A stretch of 64,000 bases of DNA. Origin: an uncultured Dyadobacter sp. (GTDB lineage: Bacteria > Bacteroidota > Bacteroidia > Cytophagales > Spirosomataceae). Shown one piece after another: positions 52,739 through 62,778 of this stretch. Every line of letters starts with the position of its first letter. Position 1 is the first letter of the stretch. The stretch covers positions 62,001 to 126,000 of the forward strand of contig NZ_CAMLSE010000004.1 of the NCBI RefSeq assembly GCF_946482605.1, in the 5' to 3' direction. Made by a program: the position numbers and the translations under genes. The notes below the pieces were generated by a model. That model searched no databases. It was not told the DNA's origin and saw nothing but the letters and a program-made list of their open reading frames with translations.

Positions 52739-53785
52739 ATGAAACCATACATATCCGAGATCAGGACGTTCGCCTTTTCATGGGTGCCCAAGGGCTGGCT
52801 GCTCTGTGATGGAAAGGCGTTATCCATTAAGACATACCCTACATTGTACCAACTGATCGGGGACACCTTCGGGGGTGACGGCGAATACTTTAATTTGCCC
52901 GACCTTCGGGATAAGGTAGTCATAGGTACCGGTCCTGGCTATCCGGCCTTTGCCGAAGGCGGCGAAAAGACCCATCAGCTTACGATCCAGGAGATGCCCA
53001 GGCACCGGCACCAGGCGGTAGCGAGCTCCAACGGGGCGGACAAAAGCACTCCCAAAGACAATTTCTGGCCGTCCGACGGAGGATATGTTCTGGAAAGCGA
53101 CAACCAGATGAGCGATCAGGCTACGGAGCCGACGGGTAACGGCGAGGCACACGACAATATGTCTCCCTATCTGGCGATCAATTACGCGATCTGCTTTGTA
53201 GGCCTTTATCCCGGCAATATCTATGAGGTTACCGACGATTTTACCGGCACAATCCGGGCATTTCCCAAAAAACTCGATGCTGGCTGGTGGCTTCCCTGTG
53301 ACGGAACCGTTTTGCCGATTTCAAGCTATCCGGCATTGTGGAAGGTGATCGGAAATATCTATGGAGGTGACGGCGTGGACACGTTTGCATTACCCGATTT
53401 GCGGGGACGTTCGACGGTTAGTTGTGGCGAGCCAAAGGGGCTCTGGCCTTACAAGTTGGCAGAAAAGGGCGGGACGGCATCGGTGCACCTCGCAATTGGG
53501 CAGATGCCCAGGCACAGCCACGCCCCGCTTGCACATACGGAGGCTGCCAATTTAGTGCCTGCCGGGCAGGTATGGGCGAATGAGGACGCGCGCAACCCGG
53601 TCAATGATTTCTCGGGTACAAAGGGCGAAGGTGAGTTAATGAACCCGGCTGCAATCGGCGAATCGGGCGGGGACGAGCCGCACAACAATATGATGCCCTA
53701 CCTCACATTGGAATATATGATTTCAGCCGGTGGAGATTGGCCTTATCCTCCACAGGATACCCATGAAGGCAAAGTTAATCTTTAA
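52739..53785 (+). CDS. Double tail-collar-domain protein B1
   Basis: The 348-residue protein holds two collar domains in tandem, about residues 1-160 (KGWLLCDGKALS, LIGDTFGGDG, FNLPDLRDKV, MPRHRHQA, HDNMSPYLAINYAIC) and 170-340 (GWWLPCDGTVLP, VIGNIYGGDG, FALPDLRGRS, MPRHSHAP, PHNNMMPYLTLEYMI). The first domain ends in GLYPG and a short linker starts the second. No signal peptide is visible. It lies 28 bp after A1 and 21 bp before A2. Confidence 0.85.
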   Translation: MKPYISEIRTFAFSWVPKGWLLCDGKALSIKTYPTLYQLIGDTFGGDGEYFNLPDLRDKVVIGTGPGYPAFAEGGEKTHQLTIQEMPRHRHQAVASSNGADKSTPKDNFWPSDGGYVLESDNQMSDQATEPTGNGEAHDNMSPYLAINYAICFVGLYPGNIYEVTDDFTGTIRAFPKKLDAGWWLPCDGTVLPISSYPALWKVIGNIYGGDGVDTFALPDLRGRSTVSCGEPKGLWPYKLAEKGGTASVHLAIGQMPRHSHAPLAHTEAANLVPAGQVWANEDARNPVNDFSGTKGEGELMNPAAIGESGGDEPHNNMMPYLTLEYMISAGGDWPYPPQDTHEGKVNL

Positions 53786-53806
53786 CACATTAAATATCAG
53801 ACAAAT

Positions 53807-54310
53807 ATGGATCCGCAGTATGTTGGCGAAATCGCCCCGTTCGCATTACGCTACGTGCCCCTTGGGTGGCGCCTCTGTGATGGCTCGGTGATACCGATAG
53901 CGAGGAACGAAAACTTGTTCAGATTGATCGGTAACCGTTTTGGCGGTGATGGTATTACCACTTTTGCTTTGCCCGACCTGCGTTCGCGCATACCGCTGGG
54001 CCATGGTGAGCACTACCCATTCGGGCAAAAAGGAGGCTCCGAGTCCGTCTTGCTGGCATTGGGTGAAATGCCACGGCACAGGCATTTCCCGGCTTGCAGC
54101 ACCTCGGAAAAGGCAGATTCAAAAAACGCGACAGATGCTTTCTGGTCGGCAGCGGGCGGGCGCCGATACGCGTCGGCACCTGGCTTTAATCAAATGAATT
54201 TTGACAGTATCCAAAATGAAGGCAAGAGCGAACCCCATGAAAACCGCATGCCCATCTTTGCCGTCCGGTATTGCATTTCAATGGAGGGCATTTTCCCACA
54301 GGGCGAATAA
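53807..54310 (+). CDS. Single tail-collar-domain protein A2
   Basis: The 167-residue protein is closest in layout to A1: WRLCDGSVIP, LFRLIGNRFGGDGITTFALPD, LRSRIPLG, MPRHRHFPACST, then DAFWSAAGG and a C-terminal HENRMPIFAVRYCISMEG. A1 and A2 share ACST, FWSAA and HENRMP at the same places, which supports duplication of an A-B unit. It starts 21 bp after B1. Confidence 0.85.
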   Translation: MDPQYVGEIAPFALRYVPLGWRLCDGSVIPIARNENLFRLIGNRFGGDGITTFALPDLRSRIPLGHGEHYPFGQKGGSESVLLALGEMPRHRHFPACSTSEKADSKNATDAFWSAAGGRRYASAPGFNQMNFDSIQNEGKSEPHENRMPIFAVRYCISMEGIFPQGE

Positions 54311-54352
54311 CCGTCGGTCGACTCAGACTTTTAACCTAAAAAAGATATTTTT

Positions 54353-55369
54353 ATGAATGGTTATCTTTCAGAAATCAGATTATTCGCCTTTCCCGAGGGA
54401 TTGAAAGGCTGGTTTTCGTGCGACGGCAGAACGCTGTCGGCAAGTGAATACCCGGTCCTTTTTCAATTGATAGGCACGACCTTCGGAGGAGAAGGTGACA
54501 ATTTTAAAATCCCCGATCTTCGCGGCCGCGTGCTGATCGGTGACAGTCTGGCTTATCCCGGCTTTACCCGTGGCGGCGAGGAGAAACACGCGCTTACGAT
54601 CCCGGAAATGCCGAAGCACCGCCATCAGGCCATTGCCAGTTCCAATAATGCCGATAACGATACGCCTGTAAACAGCTACTGGCCTGCTAATGCCGGCTAT
54701 GTGACACAAAGCAACGCGGCTATGAGCGATCAAAGTATCGAGCAAGTGGGTGACGGCAAGGCACACGATAATATGTCGCCATACCTGTCCCTCAACTATT
54801 GCATATGCGTAAAAGACGGTATGCTACCGGATGCGTTGGGGGGCCTTGATGAATATTCAGGAACAATCAAGGCATTTGCGTCGAAGGTGAATTCGAGATC
54901 TGCTGCTCCTTGTGATGGGCGTTTGATAAAGATAGCTGACAATACGGCGTTGTTTTCATTGCTTAAAAATGTCTACGGCGGCGACGGGGTCACTACTTTC
55001 GCTTTACCTGATTTACAGGGAAGAGCGATGGCCAGTTGCGGAAAATCTGAGGATCTCACGGAATACCAATTGGGTGAAAAGGCCGGGGAAGCGACCGTAA
55101 AGCTGACTGTTGAGCAAATGAGCAAGCATTACCATCCTGCGCTGGCCAATACCCACGGCGATAAAATCCGTCCCGATGGGCAAATATGGGCGAATGAGGA
55201 TTCGCGCAACCGGATTAATTGTTTTGCGAAAGAAAAGGGTACGGCGGCGATCATGAATCCGGCGGCCATCGGAGAGTCGGGTGGCGATCAGCCTCACAAC
55301 AATATGATGCCTTACCAGGCAATTCAATATATGATTGTTACCTCGGGTGTTTACCCGTCTTGGGGCTGA
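54353..55369 (+). CDS. Double tail-collar-domain protein B2
   Basis: The 338-residue protein has two collar domains like B1: residues about 1-160 (KGWFSCDGRTLS, LIGTTFGGEG, FKIPDLRGRV, MPKHRHQAIASS, HDNMSPYLSLNYCIC) and about 170-338 (APCDGRLIK, LLKNVYGGDG, FALPDLQGRA, PHNNMMPYQAIQYMI). B1 and B2 share QVWANED/QIWANED and MNPAAIGESGGD in the second domain. Divergence between copies is high, so the duplication is old. It lies 42 bp after A2 and 81 bp ahead of the beta-helix gene. Confidence 0.85.
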   Translation: MNGYLSEIRLFAFPEGLKGWFSCDGRTLSASEYPVLFQLIGTTFGGEGDNFKIPDLRGRVLIGDSLAYPGFTRGGEEKHALTIPEMPKHRHQAIASSNNADNDTPVNSYWPANAGYVTQSNAAMSDQSIEQVGDGKAHDNMSPYLSLNYCICVKDGMLPDALGGLDEYSGTIKAFASKVNSRSAAPCDGRLIKIADNTALFSLLKNVYGGDGVTTFALPDLQGRAMASCGKSEDLTEYQLGEKAGEATVKLTVEQMSKHYHPALANTHGDKIRPDGQIWANEDSRNRINCFAKEKGTAAIMNPAAIGESGGDQPHNNMMPYQAIQYMIVTSGVYPSWG

Positions 55370-55400
55370 TCGTCCCGGAAAGATTGCTGTTGTGGCGATG

Positions 55401-55425
55401 AGTCATTGGCTGAAAGCCAATGACT
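55401..55425 (+). terminator. Perfect 11-bp hairpin after the collar genes
   Basis: AGTCATTGGCT (55401-55411) and AGCCAATGACT (55415-55425) form a perfect stem with a GAA loop. The tail GCTTTGATT has few Ts, so termination may be partial. It lies between collar gene B2 and the beta-helix gene. Confidence 0.5.
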
Positions 55426-55450
55426 GCTTTGATTATCAATAATTTACATT

Positions 55451-58400
55451 ATGATGAAAACTTCTACCGGCCTGCTTCTGTACAGGACCCTGGCTATTGC
55501 ATTGCTGTTCGTCAGCTTGTTGCCCAGTGCTCGTGCAAATACCTTTAATGTAACCCAAACGAGCGATGGTAACGACCCTTCGCAATTGCGCGGGGCGATC
55601 CTGGCAGCGGATGCGCTCGGCGGCGGGCCGCATACGATCAACGTACCGGCCGGAACTTACAACCTCACGCTGGGAACGATCCTGTTTGGGAGTAAGGCGC
55701 AGAATATTTCGATCGTCGGAGCCGGACCGGCGCTGACGATCGTGAATATGACCACCACCATGGAAAATCGTATCCTGTTTATCAACCGCTATGGGGATAT
55801 ACCCGATGTGACGACTTCTATCTCGGGGATTAAGTTCACCAATGGGAAAACTCAGGATGGCTACGGGGGTGGTGCCATTATTTTTGGTGGGCCAACCAAT
55901 GTGACCAATCTTACTAATTGTGTGTTTGAAGGCAATGTAGCCACGAAGCTGGGTGGTGGTGCACTGTCGGCATTGGGCGGCGGCATACTGGCTATCGACA
56001 ATTGTGCATTCACCAATAATCATGTAAATAGCCCAAACGACAATGCCAGCGGCGGGGCGATATTGCTCCGCTATATTAGTACGGCCATCACGGCAACAGG
56101 CAGTGCGACCATTATCAATTCTACCTTCACCAACAACTCGGCGACGTCCACGTTTTTTACTTCCGGCGGGGCGATTCACCTGCAATCGGAGCTGTCGCCT
56201 GAAAGCCCTTCTTTTTACACAAAAATAGAAAAGAACAAATTTCTTAATAACAGCACCGGGCTGGTCACCAACAGCGAGGGTGGCGCTATTTCCATTTTCA
56301 GTGATTTTACTGTGGACGTCAATTACAATGTCTTCGCCGGTAATACGCTGGGCGGCTCGGTGAAGGAAGCGCTGTCGTCGCGCAAATCGAACAATGGGGT
56401 AGTGAATGCCACCAACAACTGGTGGAGCTGCAACACCGACCCGCAAGCGGCGGGAACGTGTAGCGAGTCTGCCAATGCGATCGCCGGGCTGGGGACCGGT
56501 ACGCTCACGACCACCCCGTGGCTCGTTTTGAAACCGACAGTCGGCAGTTCGACGCTTTGCGTGCCTTCTGCCAGCCAGACTACCGTTACCGCCAGTTTTC
56601 TCACCAACTCCGCCGGTTCACCTGTGTCGCTATCCAATTTGAGCCAACTGATCGGCCTGCCCATCAGTTTCAGCGCCGTGAATGGTAGTATTTCAGGCGC
56701 CCAGGCCAATATTCAGGCCGACGGCAAGGCAACTGCAACCTATACCGCAAGCGGAGCGGGGAACGGGAGTGCCAACGTAATGGTCGGCCATTTGACGAAT
56801 GCCGATCCGACGGGACGCGTCGCTATCACGGCGGGCGCGTTAGCTGCGATCAATGTGGCTCCTGTGAAGGCCATAGCCTGTCCGGGTACTACATCAGTTA
56901 ATTTCTCGGTGACGGCCAGCAGCGCTACCACGATGTCCTATCAGTGGTATCTTGGGAATTCGCCATTGTCCAATGACGGCAAATACAGCGGCGTCAATAC
57001 GGCTACGCTGACGGTAAATAATGTTGTGGCCGGCGATCATGGCGGGCAGTATAAGGTTAAAATCAACAATTCCTGCGGTGATACTTTCTCAACCGCCGTC
57101 GCGCTGAATGTATTCCCGAGCCGCCTGTATGTGGCACAAGGTGCATCAGGGGAAGGTTCGGGATGGGGCGATGCGCTCGGCGATCTCAGCGATGCGCTGA
57201 ATGCCGCGGCGGGCTGTTCGGGCATTACCGAAATATGGGTAAAAGCGGGAACGTATAAACCTTCGGGTCAGCCTTACAATCTTAATCTGGGTAGTGCTCG
57301 CCACAATGCATTTTACCTGATCAATAATGTTGCTATTTATGGCGGTTTTAACGGAGACGAAACCCAGCTTTCCGCCAGAAATGCGGGGGCTAATCAGACT
57401 GTTCTTTCAGGAGATATCGGTTCCGCAGGGGATACTGATAATTCCTATCACGTTATTGTCGCTGTAAATACCAATTCGGCTGCAAGGCTCGACGGTTTCA
57501 TTATTCGCGACGGGAATGCCGATGGAACGGGCCTCAATGCCAGTATACTCGGAGCATCCGTAGACGCATCGGCGGGCGGCGGGATTACCCTGAACGCATC
57601 GTCCCCGAAGATCACAAATTGTGTTTTTACAGCTAATAAAGCCAATAATGGAGGAGGAATCATGCTGTTTGGGGATGGTACCGCACCGATGATCAGCCAG
57701 TGTGTGATATCTGATAATTCAGGTACGGGTGGTGGCGCTGGGATTTTTAATGGATATCACTCCACGGCAACCATTCAGCATTGCACCGTCGCGCGTAACA
57801 CGTCTGCGGCCGAGGGGGCGGGAATATACAACATGTTGTCTGCGCCACAGATCGTCAACACGGTGGTATGGGGTAACACCGGACTGGCCCCGGCAGGTAT
57901 TAACGATCTGATCTCGACTCCGGTCGTAGCGCATTCGATTGTCCAGGACGGACATATCGGCAGCGGGGTTGTGAATGTGGACGCATTGTTTACCGGCCAG
58001 GCGGATCCTGATGGGGCGGATGACCAATGGATGACCGCCGATGACGGGCTCCGGTTATCACCTTGCAGTCCGGGGATCAACACCGGTTTATACAATGATA
58101 ACACGTTGCTGACTGATATTCTGGGACAACCCCGCATTTTCGACGTGACAGCCGATATGGGCGCTTACGAATTGCAATCCTACCGCGATGGCAGCAGCTT
58201 GTCGGTCAATGGCGATGTGGTTTCACAGGCAATTGTCGGCAATAATACTAATGGTTTCGTGGTATCCGGATGCCGGGTCATCGCGCATGTGACGCCGTCG
58301 GGGCTGGTGCCTGTGAGCGGAAGCGTACAGGCAAAGACGTTCGTAGAAGGAGCGGTTATTCAGTCAGGAGGGGTTCGGTTTGTCCAGCGGCATTATGACA

Positions 58401-59245
58401 TCCTTCCCGCGAGTAATGCAGGAACCGCTACCGCGAAGATCAAGTTGTTTTTTCTCCAATCCGAATTCGATGCATTTAATAGTAGTGTGAGCGGTCCCAA
58501 ATTGCCGGCTTCGCCTTCCGACGGATCGGCGAAAGCCAATCTGCTCGTTGTCCAATACCATGGTACATCAGCTACCGGCCAGCCAGGGTCATATAGCGGT
58601 AACATTACGACCATTGACCCCAACGATAGCGACATCTCCTGGAACGGTGATCTCAATCGTTGGGAAATCACATTCGATGTGACCGGATTTAGCGGCTTCT
58701 TTATCAGCAACGTAGATCCGCTACCTTTGAAGCTCGTCTGTTTTAAGGCGGAAAAGGTTGAAAATACAACGCGATTGGAATGGCTCACAGCCGAAGAAGT
58801 CAATACCAGCCATTTCGAAATTCATCGCAGCTCCGATGCGCGTCGTTGGGAAATAATGCCCGAACAACCTGCGGCCATCGGTTCGGGAGGACATCGTTAT
58901 TTCGCTACCGATTACGATCCGGCAACGGGTTTGAATTATTATCGCCTGAAAATGGTGGATACCGACGGTTCGTTTGCATGGAGTCAGATCGTCGTGGCCG
59001 ATCATGGAAATGCGGTTCAAATGCAAGCTTACCCCAATCCTGTTACTACTGTCCTGCAACTCGAAATCACGGGAACAGTTTCCGGAAATGCTACGCTAAC
59101 AAATATGAGCGGGGTTGTCGTGATCAGGAAGGAACTGCAAAATGGCAAGGTTGAACTGCCTGTCGCTAACCTTACCAAAGGCATTTATCTTTTGCACGTG
59201 CAAGCCGGAGCGACTATACACACACGAAAGGTAGCGATCGAGTAG
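55451..59245 (+). CDS. Large secreted parallel beta-helix protein with type IX sorting domain
   Basis: The 1264-residue protein has a signal peptide (LAIALLFVSLLPSARA), a right-handed beta-helix (about 30-345) with short turns rich in Asn and Gly (TNCVFEGNVATKLGGGALS, NSTFTNNSA), an Ig-like segment (about 475-560, YQWYLGNSPL to GQYKVKI), a second beta-helix (about 565-930, GGGITLNASSPKITNCVF, GAYELQS at its end), a further beta region, and a C-terminal type A sorting domain (about 1190-1264, AYPNPVTTVLQLEI, GIYLLHVQAG). It would be exported by the type IX system and cleaved or anchored at the surface. Beta-helices bind or cleave polysaccharides. Its position after the collar genes suggests a shared surface role (inference). 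Confidence 0.88.
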   Translation: MMKTSTGLLLYRTLAIALLFVSLLPSARANTFNVTQTSDGNDPSQLRGAILAADALGGGPHTINVPAGTYNLTLGTILFGSKAQNISIVGAGPALTIVNMTTTMENRILFINRYGDIPDVTTSISGIKFTNGKTQDGYGGGAIIFGGPTNVTNLTNCVFEGNVATKLGGGALSALGGGILAIDNCAFTNNHVNSPNDNASGGAILLRYISTAITATGSATIINSTFTNNSATSTFFTSGGAIHLQSELSPESPSFYTKIEKNKFLNNSTGLVTNSEGGAISIFSDFTVDVNYNVFAGNTLGGSVKEALSSRKSNNGVVNATNNWWSCNTDPQAAGTCSESANAIAGLGTGTLTTTPWLVLKPTVGSSTLCVPSASQTTVTASFLTNSAGSPVSLSNLSQLIGLPISFSAVNGSISGAQANIQADGKATATYTASGAGNGSANVMVGHLTNADPTGRVAITAGALAAINVAPVKAIACPGTTSVNFSVTASSATTMSYQWYLGNSPLSNDGKYSGVNTATLTVNNVVAGDHGGQYKVKINNSCGDTFSTAVALNVFPSRLYVAQGASGEGSGWGDALGDLSDALNAAAGCSGITEIWVKAGTYKPSGQPYNLNLGSARHNAFYLINNVAIYGGFNGDETQLSARNAGANQTVLSGDIGSAGDTDNSYHVIVAVNTNSAARLDGFIIRDGNADGTGLNASILGASVDASAGGGITLNASSPKITNCVFTANKANNGGGIMLFGDGTAPMISQCVISDNSGTGGGAGIFNGYHSTATIQHCTVARNTSAAEGAGIYNMLSAPQIVNTVVWGNTGLAPAGINDLISTPVVAHSIVQDGHIGSGVVNVDALFTGQADPDGADDQWMTADDGLRLSPCSPGINTGLYNDNTLLTDILGQPRIFDVTADMGAYELQSYRDGSSLSVNGDVVSQAIVGNNTNGFVVSGCRVIAHVTPSGLVPVSGSVQAKTFVEGAVIQSGGVRFVQRHYDILPASNAGTATAKIKLFFLQSEFDAFNSSVSGPKLPASPSDGSAKANLLVVQYHGTSATGQPGSYSGNITTIDPNDSDISWNGDLNRWEITFDVTGFSGFFISNVDPLPLKLVCFKAEKVENTTRLEWLTAEEVNTSHFEIHRSSDARRWEIMPEQPAAIGSGGHRYFATDYDPATGLNYYRLKMVDTDGSFAWSQIVVADHGNAVQMQAYPNPVTTVLQLEITGTVSGNATLTNMSGVVVIRKELQNGKVELPVANLTKGIYLLHVQAGATIHTRKVAIE

Positions 59246-59246
59246 G

Positions 59247-60959
59247 TTAGATGCCCATGACCAGCTCTTCCAGGCTGCGGTCGTCGGGGACGTCGATTTT
59301 TTTGAGCAGCCGGTATTTGGTAGTGCGCACGGCGTGACTGCTGATTCCCAGCGTGGCGGACATTTCCTGGTAGCCCAGACCCAGTTTGGCCAGTGCTATG
59401 AACCGCATTTCGCCCTGGGTAAGGTCGGGGAATTTCTCGCGGAGGCGGTGCAGGTAATCGCCATGAACTTTGCCGAAAAGCTTTTTGAAATAATCCCAAT
59501 CCTCCTGTGTAAGGATTGTACTTTCGCGTAATTGCGTCAGGGCCTCGGCACCGGGGCCCTGCTTGTTTTCCAGTATCTCGATCTGCTTGCTTTTTTCAGA
59601 AATGTTACGAGCAAACTCGTTCAATTGTAGCGAGGCATTTTCCAGCTCGTGTTCTTTTTGTTTGATTTCCAGCTCCTTCAATAGCTGGGCCTGCCGGTGT
59701 CGTTTCCGCTGCGTTTGATATACATATACCGCACCGGCAGCGATGAGCAAGACAAGCACCAATGACAGGTTGCGCTCGATCACTTTCAGTTTCTGATCCG
59801 ATTCCGCCCTTTCCATTTTGGCCCGGAGTTTGTGCAACTCTGTCTTCTGTTGCGCCCGGATCATCAGTTTTTCATTGTACTTGCGATTCATACTGTCCCT
59901 GGCGAACAATGCGGAGTCCAGATAAGCTTCCGCCAGTTTCGGTTTGCCCTGCTCGGCGGACAGCTTCACGAAAATAGTGTACAAGTCCTGGAAATGACGG
60001 TATCGTTCGGGATGCGTAATATCCAGGTAATGCCTCGCCTTGTGCGCAAGTTGCTCCGCCTTCTTTAATGCGTTGTTTTTCAAATGGATATTGGCCTGAG
60101 TGATCAAGGACTGGGCAGCCGGACCATAATCTTTCTGTGCAATAGCTTCATCGATATTGGCTTGCAGCAAAGGCATCGCCTCCGCGTAATTACCCCGCAA
60201 ATAGGCATTTTCGCCCAGACCGCCCCGTGCAATGGCCGCCCAGAGCTTGTAATTTCCTGGCGATTCCTTCCGGATCACCCTTCGAAAGTAATGGTCGGAC
60301 GAATCGAGATTGCCGAGTTTCCGGTAAATGACGGCGGTTGTAACGAGCGCCGAGTTATGCCCGGCATGCATATCCGGGTTGAATTTCAAATTCAGGATCT
60401 GCCGAAGAAGGGGCAATGCCTTGTTATATTCCGAAAAATTATAGTAGGGGTGCGCAATAGCGGCCAGCGCATAACTTTTGTCAGGGAATTCGTCTGTACT
60501 TACTTCATTCAGAATGCCTTCCATCTGAATGTAGGTCTCAAATGCCAGCTCGTAATTTCTGCCATCGGTCCAGTAATAATCCCCGAGCACTTTAAGCGAC
60601 CGTGCAATGAGCTGTTTGTTGTGTTGTTGGGTAGCCCTTGCCACGAGGTCATTGAGCATCGAGGCAATGCGGGTAGTCTGGTTTTTGTGCCGAATGGTCA
60701 GGTAATAGGCCTTCAAGAGGTCGGATTCCAGTTCGAGTTCATTGTCCTGATGCGATTTTGCCCGACTCTTCATGGAGGCGATCTCGCGAAATACCGATGC
60801 GGAATCGCCGTCGTCGATCAGTCGGATGTAGATTTTACTTAAATCCTGATACCGCTGAGGATAGGTTTTGTGTAGCAATTGATCCCATTGCGCCAGCGCG
60901 TTGCCAGCGCTCGATGCGAAGAGTACTGTGATCAGAAAGGCAACGAAGGAGCGGTTCAT
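59247..60959 (-). CDS. TPR-containing membrane regulator with LuxR-type helix-turn-helix
   Basis: The 570-residue protein has a signal peptide (AFLITVLFASSAGNALA), a long helical region with TPR repeats (about 40-360, for example GDYYWTDGRNYELAFETYIQ, ALPLLRQILNL, AEQLAHKARHYLD), one membrane helix (about 393-413, LSLVLVLLIAAGAVYVY), a coiled coil (about 414-480) and a C-terminal LuxR/GerE-type helix-turn-helix (about 505-565, FPDLTQGEMRFIALAKL, TLGISSHAVRTTKYRLLKKI). Such one-component TPR regulators are frequent in Bacteroidota; the trigger is unknown. Its stop is 1 bp from the stop of the converging beta-helix gene, so it may or may not control the collar/beta-helix block. Confidence 0.85.
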   Translation of the reverse strand: MNRSFVAFLITVLFASSAGNALAQWDQLLHKTYPQRYQDLSKIYIRLIDDGDSASVFREIASMKSRAKSHQDNELELESDLLKAYYLTIRHKNQTTRIASMLNDLVARATQQHNKQLIARSLKVLGDYYWTDGRNYELAFETYIQMEGILNEVSTDEFPDKSYALAAIAHPYYNFSEYNKALPLLRQILNLKFNPDMHAGHNSALVTTAVIYRKLGNLDSSDHYFRRVIRKESPGNYKLWAAIARGGLGENAYLRGNYAEAMPLLQANIDEAIAQKDYGPAAQSLITQANIHLKNNALKKAEQLAHKARHYLDITHPERYRHFQDLYTIFVKLSAEQGKPKLAEAYLDSALFARDSMNRKYNEKLMIRAQQKTELHKLRAKMERAESDQKLKVIERNLSLVLVLLIAAGAVYVYQTQRKRHRQAQLLKELEIKQKEHELENASLQLNEFARNISEKSKQIEILENKQGPGAEALTQLRESTILTQEDWDYFKKLFGKVHGDYLHRLREKFPDLTQGEMRFIALAKLGLGYQEMSATLGISSHAVRTTKYRLLKKIDVPDDRSLEELVMGI

Positions 60960-61217
60960 GGGATAGCGCGGTCAGACCGCAAATGATCAATAATAACAGG
61001 GACTTAGGGCTTAGGGGGTTAAATTTAATGTTAATGAACGGTGATAAGGCAGCGGCCGTAAACCGAGTTACTTTGCGGTTTTTTGGGAAACCGGTTGAAA
61101 AGCTGCCCCGGAATTTGCAAAAGAACACTTTTTAGTGATTTGTTTGAATAAAATGAATAATTGCTACAAGGAATGAGACCGCATTATTTGTAGATTTAGG
61201 AAACTTGCCCTGTAAGC

Positions 61218-61622
61218 ATGAAAAGTGTCGTAAGCCTCGGTTTGCTCATCTTGCTGCTTTCCCACACGCTGGGATTGTCGCTGGCGGAGTTATGCATGGG
61301 CAACGCATTCAGGCAAGCAGGTGAAGTAATGCAAAAAAGTGAAGTCCCCCGGGCCTGCTCTTCGGCCTGGCACACGTTTGCCGAGCTGTCGGAGCGGATG
61401 CTCGAATCCAACGTGGCGAAAACGCCGCCCACGCCTTTGGGAACTGCCTTGAAGATGCTGAATGATCTGGCAAAAAGCTATTTACCCACGTGTTCGGTTG
61501 TCGGTGAATGGGTGGGGGAAGCAGCCATGCCGGCTGCAATTGCGCTTTTCGCAGAAATACTTCGTATACCCGTTAAAGGGCTGCCGAACCGGGCCACACC
61601 ACCCCCGGAAATGATCGGGTAA
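61218..61622 (+). CDS. Unknown small secreted protein (134 aa)
   Basis: The protein has a signal peptide (VVSLGLLILLLSHTLGLSLA), four Cys residues in the mature part (LCMGN, RACSS, TCSVV among them), and a helical, Pro-rich end (RATPPPEMIG). No family is recognised. It stands alone between the LuxR-type gene (divergent) and the methionine-synthase-like gene. Coding status rests on the signal peptide and ATG start. Confidence 0.55.
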   Translation: MKSVVSLGLLILLLSHTLGLSLAELCMGNAFRQAGEVMQKSEVPRACSSAWHTFAELSERMLESNVAKTPPTPLGTALKMLNDLAKSYLPTCSVVGEWVGEAAMPAAIALFAEILRIPVKGLPNRATPPPEMIG

Positions 61623-61716
61623 GGATCCAGAGCACGCGGATACCGGGGACAGCTTCGGTAATAGGATCGCGTGCGGTTCATTCTCAATCATTTGTATTTT
61701 ATTATCTCAGAAAAAC

Positions 61717-62778
61717 ATGCCAGTAATACCTACCGAACCGATAGGCAGCATTCCGCGGCCAGCATACCTGCAACAAGCCATGCAGGCTTTTGTCAAAGAA
61801 GAAATTTCATCGACCGACCTCGACAAACTGTTCTCTCAGGCTACGCGCGAGACGATCATATCCCTGGAAGCTACCGGCTCGCCGGTCATCTCTGATGGCG
61901 AACAAAGCAAACCCAGCTTTGCGACTTATCCTATCCATGGCGCATTGAACCTCGGTGCCGGAGGGGTGGTGATCCCGTTCGAAGACGGGCATACGCGGCA
62001 ATTACCCGTGTTGACTTCGGGTCCGTTCCGTTACCGGAATTTTGCAGTGGATTATCTCCGGGAGGCACGGAAACATACCGCATTGCCGGTGAAACAGGCC
62101 GTGATCTCCGCATCGGCCATAAGCCTGCTGTATCCTGCGGCCGGTATCGACGGTTACCCACAAACGCAATTCATCGCCGACTTGCTCGATCAGGCGGAGG
62201 CGGACATTCGCAGGTGTCTGCATGAGCATGCTCATCATGTGCAGATCGACTTTACAGAAGCCCGTCTGGCCCTGAAACTCGATCCTAGTAAAGGCCTTTT
62301 GAAGCAATTTATTGATCTTAATAATCAGGTGCTCGGCCGGTTTACCGAAAGCGAACGGAGCAGAATAGGCATCCATACCTGCCCGGGCGGCGATCATGAT
62401 TCCACCCACAGTGCCGACGTGCCGTATTCCGATCTGTTACCACTCTTTTTTCAGCTGAATGCCGGTAATTTCTATCTGGAATATGCTGGTGAGCAGGACA
62501 AGCAATCGGTACTCGAATCGATCCGGGAGAACATCAGGCCGGGACAACGGATATTTTTAGGGGTGATCGACGTGCTGAACCCGCGAATCGAAACGCCGGA
62601 AGAAGTCCGAGACCTGCTCCTGCAAGCCGCCGAATACATCCCCCTCAATCAACTCGGCTCCACCGACGACTGCGGCTTTTCGCCCTTCGCCGACGATGTC
62701 TCCACGGCCCGGGAGATTGCATTTGAAAAAATACGGGTGAGGGTAGAAGGGACGAGGTTAGCCGAGGCGAGGTTTTAA
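61717..62778 (+). CDS. Cobalamin-independent methionine synthase II-like protein
   Basis: The 353-residue protein resembles the C-terminal catalytic domain of MetE: N-terminal PTEPIGSIPRP and DGEQSKPSFATYP, a Zn-site-like IHTCPGGDHDSTH near residue 223, YLEYAGEQ near 257, and STDDCGFSPF near 322 where the last Cys ligand lies. Stand-alone proteins of this size belong to the methionine synthase II family; some move methyl groups other than to homocysteine. It is cytoplasmic. No other methionine gene is near. A word-repeat spacer leads to the AhpD-like gene. Confidence 0.85.
   Translation: MPVIPTEPIGSIPRPAYLQQAMQAFVKEEISSTDLDKLFSQATRETIISLEATGSPVISDGEQSKPSFATYPIHGALNLGAGGVVIPFEDGHTRQLPVLTSGPFRYRNFAVDYLREARKHTALPVKQAVISASAISLLYPAAGIDGYPQTQFIADLLDQAEADIRRCLHEHAHHVQIDFTEARLALKLDPSKGLLKQFIDLNNQVLGRFTESERSRIGIHTCPGGDHDSTHSADVPYSDLLPLFFQLNAGNFYLEYAGEQDKQSVLESIRENIRPGQRIFLGVIDVLNPRIETPEEVRDLLLQAAEYIPLNQLGSTDDCGFSPFADDVSTAREIAFEKIRVRVEGTRLAEARF

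Noticed and set aside
52204..55369. Prophage or contractile tail remnant suggested by tail-collar domains.
   Set aside because: No capsid, sheath, baseplate, lysis, terminase or integrase gene is nearby; collar domains also occur in non-phage bacterial proteins.
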